Shown: piece after piece, positions 56,712 to 64,000 of the stretch
Numbering within the stretch: position 1 is the stretch's first letter
How the letters are laid out: every line of letters starts with the position of its first letter
Translations under genes and position numbers: made by a program
The notes under the pieces: model-generated
What the model was told of the DNA's origin: nothing
The model's input: the letters and a program-made list of their open reading frames with translations, nothing else
Databases searched by the model: none
NCBI RefSeq assembly: GCF_039545455.1
Contig: NZ_CP154467.1
Span: 558,001 to 622,000, forward strand
Direction: 5' to 3'
Source: Brucella sp. BE17
Lineage (GTDB): Bacteria; Pseudomonadota; Alphaproteobacteria; Rhizobiales; Rhizobiaceae
DNA length: 64,000 nucleotides

Positions 56712-57403
56712 AGCTGGTTCTGTTCGATTGCGACGGCACATTGGTCGATAGCGGCAATTTCATTCACCGCTGCATGGCAGAGAGTTTCGTCGATGCAGGC
56801 CTTGCGCCGCCAGAACAGGAACAGACCTTTTCCATCATCGGACTTTCACTGCCTTTGGCGATTGCGCAATTGTTGGGACGCGAAGTGGACGCGCAAGTTG
56901 AGTGGTTGACCGCGCGTTACAAGGAAAATTTCGTGCGGCTGCGGGCTGCACCCGATTTCGCCGAGCCGCTTTATGACGGCATCTTGCCGCTTTTGTCAGA
57001 GCTTGGGCAGAGGGACGATATTCTGCTCGGACTTGTTACGGGTAAATCACAGCGCGGCGTACGCGCGGTGTTTGAAAGACACGGCATCGGTCAGCATTTT
57101 CTGGTCGTGCGCACCGCAGATGATTGCCCGTCCAAGCCGCATCCGGCCATGGTGATGGAATGCTGTGCCGAGATGGGTGTAGAGCCCGATCGGACTATTG
57201 TGATTGGCGATGCGATCTACGACATGCAGATGGCTCGCTCCGCCGGTGCGCTGGCTGCCGGTGTGTCATGGGGCTATCATGGCAGGCAATCGCTGCTGCA
57301 AGCCGGTGCCCATCATGTTTTAAACGTGCCGCATGATCTGCATCCGCTGCTGGATGGCATGAACAGGCGCGCCACACTGGAACTGGAAGTACCCCATGCG
57401 TGA
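56708..57403 (+). CDS. HAD-family hydrolase (phosphoglycolate phosphatase-like)
   Basis: A 231-residue haloacid-dehalogenase phosphatase. Motif I is FDCDGTLVDS near the N-terminus, motif II LVTGKSQRG, motif III SKPHPAMV and motif IV VIGDAIYDMQMARSAG. It resembles Gph-like and pseudouridine-phosphate-type phosphatases; because it is translationally coupled to a pseudouridine synthase, a role with nucleotide-derived phosphates is possible but unproven. It overlaps the Atp12 gene by 8 bases. Confidence 0.9.
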   Translation: MKLVLFDCDGTLVDSGNFIHRCMAESFVDAGLAPPEQEQTFSIIGLSLPLAIAQLLGREVDAQVEWLTARYKENFVRLRAAPDFAEPLYDGILPLLSELGQRDDILLGLVTGKSQRGVRAVFERHGIGQHFLVVRTADDCPSKPHPAMVMECCAEMGVEPDRTIVIGDAIYDMQMARSAGALAAGVSWGYHGRQSLLQAGAHHVLNVPHDLHPLLDGMNRRATLELEVPHA

Positions 57404-58178
57404 CAAATTAAGTGATGCGGGAGCGCACAATCAGCCCTCGGACGAAAGCCCGGTCGTGCGTGCGCAAAAACTGATGCAGACGCCTTTGCCCAAGCGTTTT
57501 TATGAGCGCGTGGAAGTAGCTGAGGTTGAAGGCGGTTTTGCCGTGCATCTCGACGGTCGTCCAGTCAAAACGCCAGCGCGTAATCTGCTGCTGCTGCCAA
57601 CGGCTGCCGCCGTGCAAATCGTGGCTGATGAATTTGACGCGCAGGAAAAGCACGTTGATCCAGTCAAGATGCCCGCGACACGGCTCGTAAATACGGCAAT
57701 CGACGGCATTGCGCTCGATCCTCAAGCGGTGCTTGAGGATATATTGCGTTTTGCCGGAACTGATCTTCTTTGCTATCGCGCCGACACGCCGCAGGAATTG
57801 GTGTCGCGGCAGACAGCACAATGGGATCCATTGATCGATTGGGCCGAGACGCTCGGTGCGCGTTTTGCGCTTGCGGAAGGCGTGATGCATGTTGAGCAAC
57901 CGCGCGAAGCTTTGGCGGCATTTGGCGTTCATTTGTCTGCTTTCCGTGAGCCGATCGCACTTGCCTGCCTGCATACCATGACGACATTGACCGGCTCGGC
58001 CATTGTCGGACTGGCGATTGCCAAACAGGAAATTACCGCTGATCAAGGCTGGTCGCTCGCCCATATTGATGAGGACTGGACAATCGAGCAATGGGGTGAG
58101 GATGCGGAAGCCTCCGCACGACGCAAAACCCGGCTGGTCGAAATGATGGTTGCGGACAGGGTGCTCAAAGTTCTTTAG
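57396..58178 (+). CDS. ATP12 family F1-ATPase assembly chaperone
   Basis: A 260-residue homologue of mitochondrial Atp12, the chaperone that holds the F1 alpha subunit before assembly. Conserved stretches: VHLDGRPVKTPARNLLLLPT, KMPATRLVNTAIDGI, DLLCYRADTPQELVSRQTAQWDPL and HTMTTLTGSAIVGLAI. Found in alphaproteobacteria and mitochondria, as expected here. It is the last gene of the rluC-HAD-Atp12 run and is followed by a terminator. Confidence 0.92.
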   Translation: MRDKLSDAGAHNQPSDESPVVRAQKLMQTPLPKRFYERVEVAEVEGGFAVHLDGRPVKTPARNLLLLPTAAAVQIVADEFDAQEKHVDPVKMPATRLVNTAIDGIALDPQAVLEDILRFAGTDLLCYRADTPQELVSRQTAQWDPLIDWAETLGARFALAEGVMHVEQPREALAAFGVHLSAFREPIALACLHTMTTLTGSAIVGLAIAKQEITADQGWSLAHIDEDWTIEQWGEDAEASARRKTRLVEMMVADRVLKVL

Positions 58179-58280
58179 AAGTAGAATGAAAAAGATATTG
58201 TAAATATATGATTATAATAAAAAAATGGTGTCTTTACCGGTTTTTCTTTGCACGCTTTTGTGCATCATTCCCACGATAAG

Positions 58281-58316
58281 AAAAAGGCGGGTGCCAATGC
58301 ACCCGCCTGATTTTTT
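58281..58316. terminator. bidirectional terminator between atp12 and glnA
   Basis: AGGCGGGTGC (58285-58294) pairs perfectly with GCACCCGCCT (58299-58308) with a 4-base loop; TTTTTT at 58311-58316 for the plus strand and AGAAAAA on the left for the minus strand. The glnA stop codon falls within the T-run. Confidence 0.85.
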
Positions 58317-59724
58317 AGACCGAATAATACATGTCGAATTCGACCGGATGCGGGGTCATTTCATAACGCATCACTTCAGCCATTTTCAGCTCAATGAAGC
58401 TGTCGATCTGATCGTCTTCGAACACGCCACCGGCTTTAAGGAACTCGCGATCCTTGTCGAGCGACTGCAGAGCTTCACGCAGAGAACCGCTGACGGTCGG
58501 AATTTCCTTCAGTTCCTTGGCTGGCAGATCATAAAGATCCTTGTCCATAGCTTGTCCCGGGTGAATCTTGTTCTTGATGCCGTCAAGGCCTGCCATCAGA
58601 AGTGCGGCAAAGCACAGATAAGGATTTGCCGACGGATCAGGGAAGCGGACTTCCAGACGCTTTGATTTTGGCGATGAACCGAACGGAATACGGCACGATG
58701 CAGAACGGTTGCGGGCTGAGTAGGCCAGCAGAACCGGGGCTTCATAGCCTGGAACCAGACGCTTGTAGGAGTTGGTCGATGGGTTTGTGAATGCATTCAC
58801 TGCCTTGGCGTGCTTGATGACGCCGCCAATGAAGAACAGGCAGTTTTCCGAAAGACCGGCATATTCATTGCCAGCAAAAGTCGGCTTGCCGTCTTTCCAG
58901 ATCGAGAAATGCACATGCATGCCCGAGCCGTTATCGCCAAAGACCGGCTTCGGCATGAAGGTTGCGGTTTTGCCATAAGCATTGGCGACCTGATGCACGA
59001 CATATTTGAAAATCTGCATCTTGTCGGCATTGCGCACGAGGCTGTCGAATTTGACGCCGAGTTCATGCTGTGCTGCGGCCACCTCATGGTGATGCTTTTC
59101 GACGGTGACGCCCATTTCGGTCAATACGGTCAGCATTTCAGAACGCATGTCCTGCGCGCTGTCGATCGGAGGAACCGGGAAATAACCGCCCTTGACGCGG
59201 GGGCGGTGGCCGAGATTGCCGGTTTCATAATCGGTGTCGTCATTGGACGGCAGCTCGTTTGAATCGAGCTTGAAACCGGTGTTGTAAGGATCGGCCTTGT
59301 ACTTGACGTCATCGAAGATGAAGAATTCAGCTTCCGGGCCGACATAAACCGTGTCGCCAATGCCCAGCGACTTCATGTAGGCTTCGGCTTTCTTGGCCGT
59401 GGTGCGCGGGTCGCGGCTATAGGCTTCGCCCGAAATCGGATCGAGAATATCACACAGGATCACCAGCGTGGACTGGGCGAAGAACGGATCGATATGCGCG
59501 GTCGTCGGATCGGGCATCAGGACCATGTCGGATTCGTTGATGGCCTTCCAGCCGGCGATCGAGGAGCCGTCGAACATGACGCCGTCCTCGAACATTTCCT
59601 CATCCACGAGGCCTACATCCATCGTTACGTGCTGTAGCTTGCCCTTCGGGTCGGTAAAGCGAAGGTCGACAAACTTGATGTCGTTGTCTTTGATCTGTTT
59701 TAGAATGTCATTGGCAGTCGTCAT
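58315..59724 (-). CDS. glnA: glutamine synthetase type I
   Basis: Makes glutamine from glutamate, ammonia and ATP. 469 residues, GSI-beta length. Motifs: [13 protein letters not shown], the metal-binding [28 protein letters not shown] and the adenylylation loop [14 protein letters not shown] with its Tyr, so it is controlled by GlnE adenylylation. It lies 45 bases downstream of glnB on the same strand and is co-transcribed from the sigma-54-type promoter. Confidence 0.97.
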   Translation of the reverse strand: MTTANDILKQIKDNDIKFVDLRFTDPKGKLQHVTMDVGLVDEEMFEDGVMFDGSSIAGWKAINESDMVLMPDPTTAHIDPFFAQSTLVILCDILDPISGEAYSRDPRTTAKKAEAYMKSLGIGDTVYVGPEAEFFIFDDVKYKADPYNTGFKLDSNELPSNDDTDYETGNLGHRPRVKGGYFPVPPIDSAQDMRSEMLTVLTEMGVTVEKHHHEVAAAQHELGVKFDSLVRNADKMQIFKYVVHQVANAYGKTATFMPKPVFGDNGSGMHVHFSIWKDGKPTFAGNEYAGLSENCLFFIGGVIKHAKAVNAFTNPSTNSYKRLVPGYEAPVLLAYSARNRSASCRIPFGSSPKSKRLEVRFPDPSANPYLCFAALLMAGLDGIKNKIHPGQAMDKDLYDLPAKELKEIPTVSGSLREALQSLDKDREFLKAGGVFEDDQIDSFIELKMAEVMRYEMTPHPVEFDMYYSV

Positions 59725-59769
59725 TTTAATTTCCTGTTCGCACGACGAGAGATGGTATGCTGATTTTTA

Positions 59770-60410
<641 letters not shown>

Positions 60411-61913
60411 ATGTTTGAGCTTCTTTCCCCGGATGAAATGGGTGATGCGGACCGGTGGACCATCGAAAGTGGCATCAGGGATGGTTTTTCGCTGATGCTC
60501 GCTGCGGGAAAATCTGTGGCGGATGTGGCAGGCGGTATGTTTTCGCGCGAGATGCCGGTGGCTGTCCTTTGTGGCCCGGGCAATAATGGCGGGGACGGCT
60601 ATGTTGCTGCGCAATATCTGCTGGAGGCGGGTTTCGAAGTCGTTTGTTTTTGTTCGACGCTGCCACGCAATGGCAGTGATGCCTTACGTGCGTCGGTTTT
60701 TTATAAGGGCGATGTGCGCGGTATTGCCCAGTTTTCACCAGCAAGCTTTGGCGGTGTGGTCGATGCCCTTTACGGTGCCGGTCTTACACGTGAAATTCAT
60801 GGTGCCGAAGCCATTGCCATTGCAGCACTGAACGGCTCAGGCCTGCCGGTGGTTGCCGTTGATTTGCCAAGCGGTGTATCGGGCGAAAGCGGGCAGGCGC
60901 AAGGCGTGGTGGTAACGGCGACGACGACCGTCACCTTCTTTCGCAAGAAACCTGGCCATTTGCTACAACCGGGCAGGGCGCTTTGTGGTGTGCTGCATGT
61001 CACTGATATTGGAATTTCCGATACTGTTCTTTCCAAAGCTATCAAGCCACAAACTTTTGAGAACGCCCCGGAACTGTGGTCGCAAAACCTGCCCGTCCTT
61101 AGCGTCGATGCTCATAAATATAGTCGCGGCCATGTGGCAGTATTTTCAGGACCTATGCATTCGACCGGTGCGGCGCGCCTGTCAGCTCTTGCTGCTGCCA
61201 GAAGCGGTGCGGGAGCCGTAACGCTTTTATCACCCACTGACGCCATGACAACGAATGCAGCGCATTTGACCAGTATCATGGTGCGGGAATCAAATACCGC
61301 AGATGATGCCGAGCGCTTTATCTTGGATCGAAAAGTGGCGGCCGCGGTTCTGGGGCCGGGCTTTGGTAATAGGGCTCTGGCACGCGACTATACACAAATG
61401 CTTTCAGGCAGCGATGCGACAACAGCGTTTAAAGGGCTGGTACTGGATGCCGATGCAATAGTGGCTTTCGAGGACAATCCACAGCAATTATTCGATATTC
61501 GCAAAAATGCCAAAACTGATCTGATAATGACGCCGCATGAAGGCGAATTCCGGCGGCTTTTTCCCGATATTGCTGCACACGATACTTCAAAGCTCGACAA
61601 GGCGAGGATGGCGGCAAAGCGCGCCAATGCCGTCATTGTCTATAAAGGCCCTGATACAGTAATCGCCGCCCCGGATGCTCGTGCGGCAATCAACACCAAT
61701 GGCACACCATTGCTTGCCACTGCTGGATCGGGGGATGTACTGGCAGGCATTATATGTGGACTGCTGGCGCAAACCATGCCGGCTTTTGAAGCGGCTTGCG
61801 CGGCGGTTTGGGTTCATGGCGACACGGCACGTCGCTTTGGTCATGGGCTGATTGCGGAGGATTTGCCGCAACTATTGCCCAATACCTGGTCTGTATTGGC
61901 AAAACGCGAATAA
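60411..61913 (+). CDS. nnr: bifunctional NAD(P)H-hydrate epimerase / ADP-dependent NAD(P)H-hydrate dehydratase
   Basis: Repairs hydrated, damaged NADH and NADPH. 500 residues. The N-terminal YjeF epimerase domain (about 1-210) has CGPGNNGGDGYVAAQYLLEAG and VVAVDLPSGVSG; the C-terminal ribokinase-like dehydratase domain (about 225-500) has LGPGFGN, MTPHEGEFRRLFPD, VYKGPDTVIA and NGTPLLATAGSGDVLAGIICGLLAQ. ATG 60411 (MFELLSPDEMG) is the likely start. It stands convergent with a small secreted protein gene with no bases between the two stops. Confidence 0.93.
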   Translation: MFELLSPDEMGDADRWTIESGIRDGFSLMLAAGKSVADVAGGMFSREMPVAVLCGPGNNGGDGYVAAQYLLEAGFEVVCFCSTLPRNGSDALRASVFYKGDVRGIAQFSPASFGGVVDALYGAGLTREIHGAEAIAIAALNGSGLPVVAVDLPSGVSGESGQAQGVVVTATTTVTFFRKKPGHLLQPGRALCGVLHVTDIGISDTVLSKAIKPQTFENAPELWSQNLPVLSVDAHKYSRGHVAVFSGPMHSTGAARLSALAAARSGAGAVTLLSPTDAMTTNAAHLTSIMVRESNTADDAERFILDRKVAAAVLGPGFGNRALARDYTQMLSGSDATTAFKGLVLDADAIVAFEDNPQQLFDIRKNAKTDLIMTPHEGEFRRLFPDIAAHDTSKLDKARMAAKRANAVIVYKGPDTVIAAPDARAAINTNGTPLLATAGSGDVLAGIICGLLAQTMPAFEAACAAVWVHGDTARRFGHGLIAEDLPQLLPNTWSVLAKRE

Positions 61914-62174
61914 TCAGCGGCGCAGGCGGCCCTGATTTTGACCGACGTCTATTCTGACATCACCGGATATGGAAATATCTGTATTTCCCACACGGAAATT
62001 TCTCCGTGTCCCGACAGGTCTTTCATCTGGCTCCGCTTCGGGCGGAGGGCTCGAAACTAACGGCTTTTGTGTCTCGACACCGGGAAGCCCCGCAGGCGAA
62101 TGCTGCTCTTCGCTCAATGCTGTTGTAGAACTTAAGACAACAACAGCAATGATATGTAAATTAATGGCTTTCAT
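61914..62174 (-). CDS. small secreted hypothetical protein
   Basis: An 86-residue protein with a signal peptide (MKAINLHIIAVVVLSSTTALS). The mature part is Pro/Glu-rich (SSPPPEAEPDERPVGTRR) then a short beta-rich segment ending in RLRR. No family recognised. Its ATG overlaps the gph stop codon (TAATG), so it is translated with gph. Its stop directly abuts the convergent nnr gene. Confidence 0.75.
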   Translation of the reverse strand: MKAINLHIIAVVVLSSTTALSEEQHSPAGLPGVETQKPLVSSPPPEAEPDERPVGTRRNFRVGNTDISISGDVRIDVGQNQGRLRR

Positions 62175-62890
62175 TAATCTGTAAAAGCCTCAGCCGGGTC
62201 GGCAACAGCTTCTAGAAGCTGTTGCGCCATATCCAGTGTGAACTCGTTATAATGTGAAATTACCCGGCTTGGTTCATAATGCTGAACCGGCAGGTCGGTG
62301 TAACCGAAATCAACCGCAACCACCGGGATACCTGCAGCTTTTGCCGTATCGATATCCGTGCGGCTGTCGCCCACCATGATGGCGCGGTCACGATTGCCCG
62401 CTGCAAGGGCGATCGTTTCGGTCAGGTGCCGCGGATCAGGTTTGCGCCATGGAAATGTGTCAGCGCCACAGATCGATGCGAAACGGGAGGCTTGCCCCAT
62501 ACTCGTCAGAAGCTTTTTTGCCAAAGCCTCGTATTTGTTGGTGCAAACCGCCAGGTCGTACCCGTGCGCCTGAAACCGATCCATAGCCTCGATTACACCG
62601 GGAAAGAAAAAGGACGAACCGGGCATATGATCTGAATAATGCGTACGAAACACCTCGACCAGTTCATCGAGCCGGGCATCATCGATTTCTGTTTTCTGTG
62701 CCGTGAAGGCCCGCTCGATCATGGTTCGTCCGCCTTGGCCGACATAACGACGCAATGCAATGCGATCTGCCGCTTTCAGGCCGGAAATGGTCAGACAGTG
62801 ATTGAGGCTTTCCAGCAAGTCTGGCGCTGTATCGACAAGTGTACCATCAAGGTCGAACACGATAATAGGGCGGGTATTCGCGACTGACAT
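62174..62890 (-). CDS. gph: phosphoglycolate phosphatase
   Basis: HAD-family enzyme of 238 residues that removes phosphoglycolate formed during repair of oxidised DNA or photorespiration-like chemistry. Motif I VFDLDGTLVDTAPDLLESLN with the typical APDL cap start, motif II AVCTNKYEALAKKLL, motif III WRKPDPRHL and motif IV MVGDSRTDIDTAKAAGIP. It is the second HAD phosphatase in the window and closer to true Gph than the one at 56708. Divergent from rpiA. Confidence 0.9.
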   Translation of the reverse strand: MSVANTRPIIVFDLDGTLVDTAPDLLESLNHCLTISGLKAADRIALRRYVGQGGRTMIERAFTAQKTEIDDARLDELVEVFRTHYSDHMPGSSFFFPGVIEAMDRFQAHGYDLAVCTNKYEALAKKLLTSMGQASRFASICGADTFPWRKPDPRHLTETIALAAGNRDRAIMVGDSRTDIDTAKAAGIPVVAVDFGYTDLPVQHYEPSRVISHYNEFTLDMAQQLLEAVADPAEAFTD

Positions 62891-63121
62891 GGCAATTCCT
62901 TGTCATTACTGTTGTGTCTGACGAAAACCGATACCTATCGCATAGGCTAAAAAGGCTCAAGCCCGATGCCTAAAATAAGAATTTTCTGAAAGATGTTTCA
63001 GGCTAAATTCTCTATCATATTTCCAATCGGCGCTTTGTTATAGTAACTGCGCGTGCTAGACGATGACCGGAATAACGAGAATCCGTGAGTGTGGTTGAAT
63101 AACAAGCCGGGGACTTATGCG

Positions 63122-63820
63122 ATGAGTGACGCACGCAAGCTCAAAATTGCAGCGGCTGCCGAAGCCCTGACCCATGTCAAGGATGGCATGCGTCTGGGCA
63201 TTGGCACAGGCTCTACCGCGGAAGAGTTTGTGCGTTTGCTCGCAGAAAAAGTACAGAATGGTCTGCATGTCACAGGCGTGCCGACATCGGAACGCACCGC
63301 CAGTCTTTGCCGTGAACTCGGCGTGCCGCTTACGACACTCGATGAAACTCCGCATCTTGACCTGACGATTGATGGTGCAGACGAAGTCGATGGCGAGTTA
63401 TCGCTGATCAAAGGCGGTGGCGGGGCGCTTCTGCGCGAGAAAATCGTCGCCGCAGCTTCCGATTCTATGATCGTCATTGCCGATCAGTCGAAAGTCGTGG
63501 AAACGCTGGGCGTTTTTGCACTGCCTATCGAGGTCAACCGTTTCGGGCTTGGTGCCACGATACGGGCGATTGAACATGCTGCTGAGAAATGTGGTCTTGC
63601 AGGGCCTTTAAACCTGCGTTTAAAAGATGGTTCGCCGTTTGTGACCGACGGCGGACACTATATCGTGGATGCATCTTTTGGCCGTATTCCATCGGCAAAG
63701 ACATTATCCGACGCTCTCTTCGCCATCCCGGGCGTGGTCGAGCATGGGCTTTTCATCGGGCTGGCGCGCGCGGCAGTGATTGCCGGGACCGATGGCATTA
63801 AAACTATCAAGCGGTCTTGA
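63122..63820 (+). CDS. rpiA: ribose-5-phosphate isomerase A
   Basis: Interconverts ribose 5-phosphate and ribulose 5-phosphate. 232 residues. Motifs: [66 protein letters not shown] (catalytic Asp and Glu) and [18 protein letters not shown] 63122 (MSDARKLK) after GGGGACTTATGCG; an in-frame ATG at 63089 has no good site. A DUF2059-like gene follows. Confidence 0.95.
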   Translation: MSDARKLKIAAAAEALTHVKDGMRLGIGTGSTAEEFVRLLAEKVQNGLHVTGVPTSERTASLCRELGVPLTTLDETPHLDLTIDGADEVDGELSLIKGGGGALLREKIVAAASDSMIVIADQSKVVETLGVFALPIEVNRFGLGATIRAIEHAAEKCGLAGPLNLRLKDGSPFVTDGGHYIVDASFGRIPSAKTLSDALFAIPGVVEHGLFIGLARAAVIAGTDGIKTIKRS

Positions 63821-63860
63821 CCGCTGGCTTATCATCAAGCGGTCCCGAACCGCCGGTTTT
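63806..63860 (+). repeat. tandem TCAAGCGGTC hairpins after rpiA
   Basis: The 10-base sequence TCAAGCGGTC occurs at 63807-63816 and again at 63835-63844. Each forms a small hairpin with the bases that follow (AGCGGTC/GACCGCT and GCGGT/ACCGC). The second is followed by CGGTTTTG, a weak terminator-like tail. The first overlaps the rpiA 3' end. Confidence 0.45.
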
Positions 63861-63897
63861 GAACTGATTGAACGGAGTATTGAGCATATGATCCCGG

Positions 63898-64000
63898 CAA
63901 CTGGCTTTCGCCGTCTGATTGCACCGTTTTCCGCGCTCGTTCTGATGGCAGGCGTTCATGCTGCTACGGCGCAGGAAATCTCTGAAACCCATCTGCAAGC
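63898..64000 (+). CDS. start of an exported protein (partial; DUF2059-like by position)
   Basis: Only the first 34 codons are inside the window. ATG 63898 has GGAG about ten bases upstream. The translation begins MIPATGFRRLIAPFSALVLM and continues to a signal-peptidase site near ATAQ, then EISETHLQ. In Rhizobiales a DUF2059 periplasmic protein commonly sits between rpiA and gor, and SETHLQA matches how such proteins start after cleavage, but the domain itself is beyond the window. Confidence 0.7.

Overview
The window is a chromosomal core segment of an alphaproteobacterium, most likely family Brucellaceae (Brucella, including former Ochrobactrum). I infer this from the contiguous nuoA-N operon with a lineage-specific small membrane gene between nuoE and nuoF, a short 442-residue proline-tRNA ligase, RNase J, the F1-ATPase zeta inhibitor and an Atp12 chaperone, an NdvA cyclic beta-1,2-glucan exporter, and a GAAC-N7-GAAC type LexA site. 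The identification rests on protein recognition and gene order; no database search was possible.

Layout. 1-860: a tRNA-Asp, an unlisted 31-codon membrane ORF on the minus strand, and a long nuo leader. 860-16168: the 14-gene complex I operon. 16191-19462: birA, rnj, mce and a DUF1467 membrane protein, closed by a terminator. 19463-20248: a decayed, gene-poor gap with coding relics and an orphan leftward terminator. 20249-27564: proS, lolC, lolD and dnaE1; a 28-codon membrane peptide under a LexA-type operator sits between lolD and dnaE1. 27757-31884: small accessory genes (NAD(P)-binding protein with divergent HxlR regulator, DUF3008, two secreted proteins) and rpsD. 31990-33682: ttcA and an inositol-monophosphatase-family gene. 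33744-43235: mostly minus strand, with a Bcr/CflA-type exporter, grxD-bolA, purL, a MocR-type regulator facing a DUF1127 gene, a lipoprotein, a GST, and purQ-purS-purC. 43514-53547: plus strand, with ATPase zeta subunit, HpcH aldolase, lipid kinase, rlpA, a DacF-like penicillin-binding protein, tmk-holB-metG-tatD and an MBL-fold gene. 53594-55399: ndvA. 55725-58178: rluC-like, HAD hydrolase and Atp12. 58315-60108: glnB-glnA under a sigma-54-like promoter. 60411-64000: NAD(P)H-hydrate repair enzyme, a small secreted protein, gph, rpiA and the start of a secreted protein cut by the window edge.

The genes are mainly housekeeping: respiration, ATP-synthase assembly and inhibition, replication, translation, purine and nitrogen metabolism, and cell envelope. 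I see no prophage, insertion sequence or CRISPR array. The most interesting points are the SOS-box-controlled 28-residue membrane peptide in front of dnaE1 (by size, topology and control resembling the SOS division inhibitor SidA of Caulobacter), the 31-residue membrane peptide next to tRNA-Asp, a DacF-like enzyme whose third catalytic motif reads GTG instead of KTG, a helix-hairpin-helix-like tail fused to NuoE, and two orphan leftward terminators that may end unlisted small RNAs.
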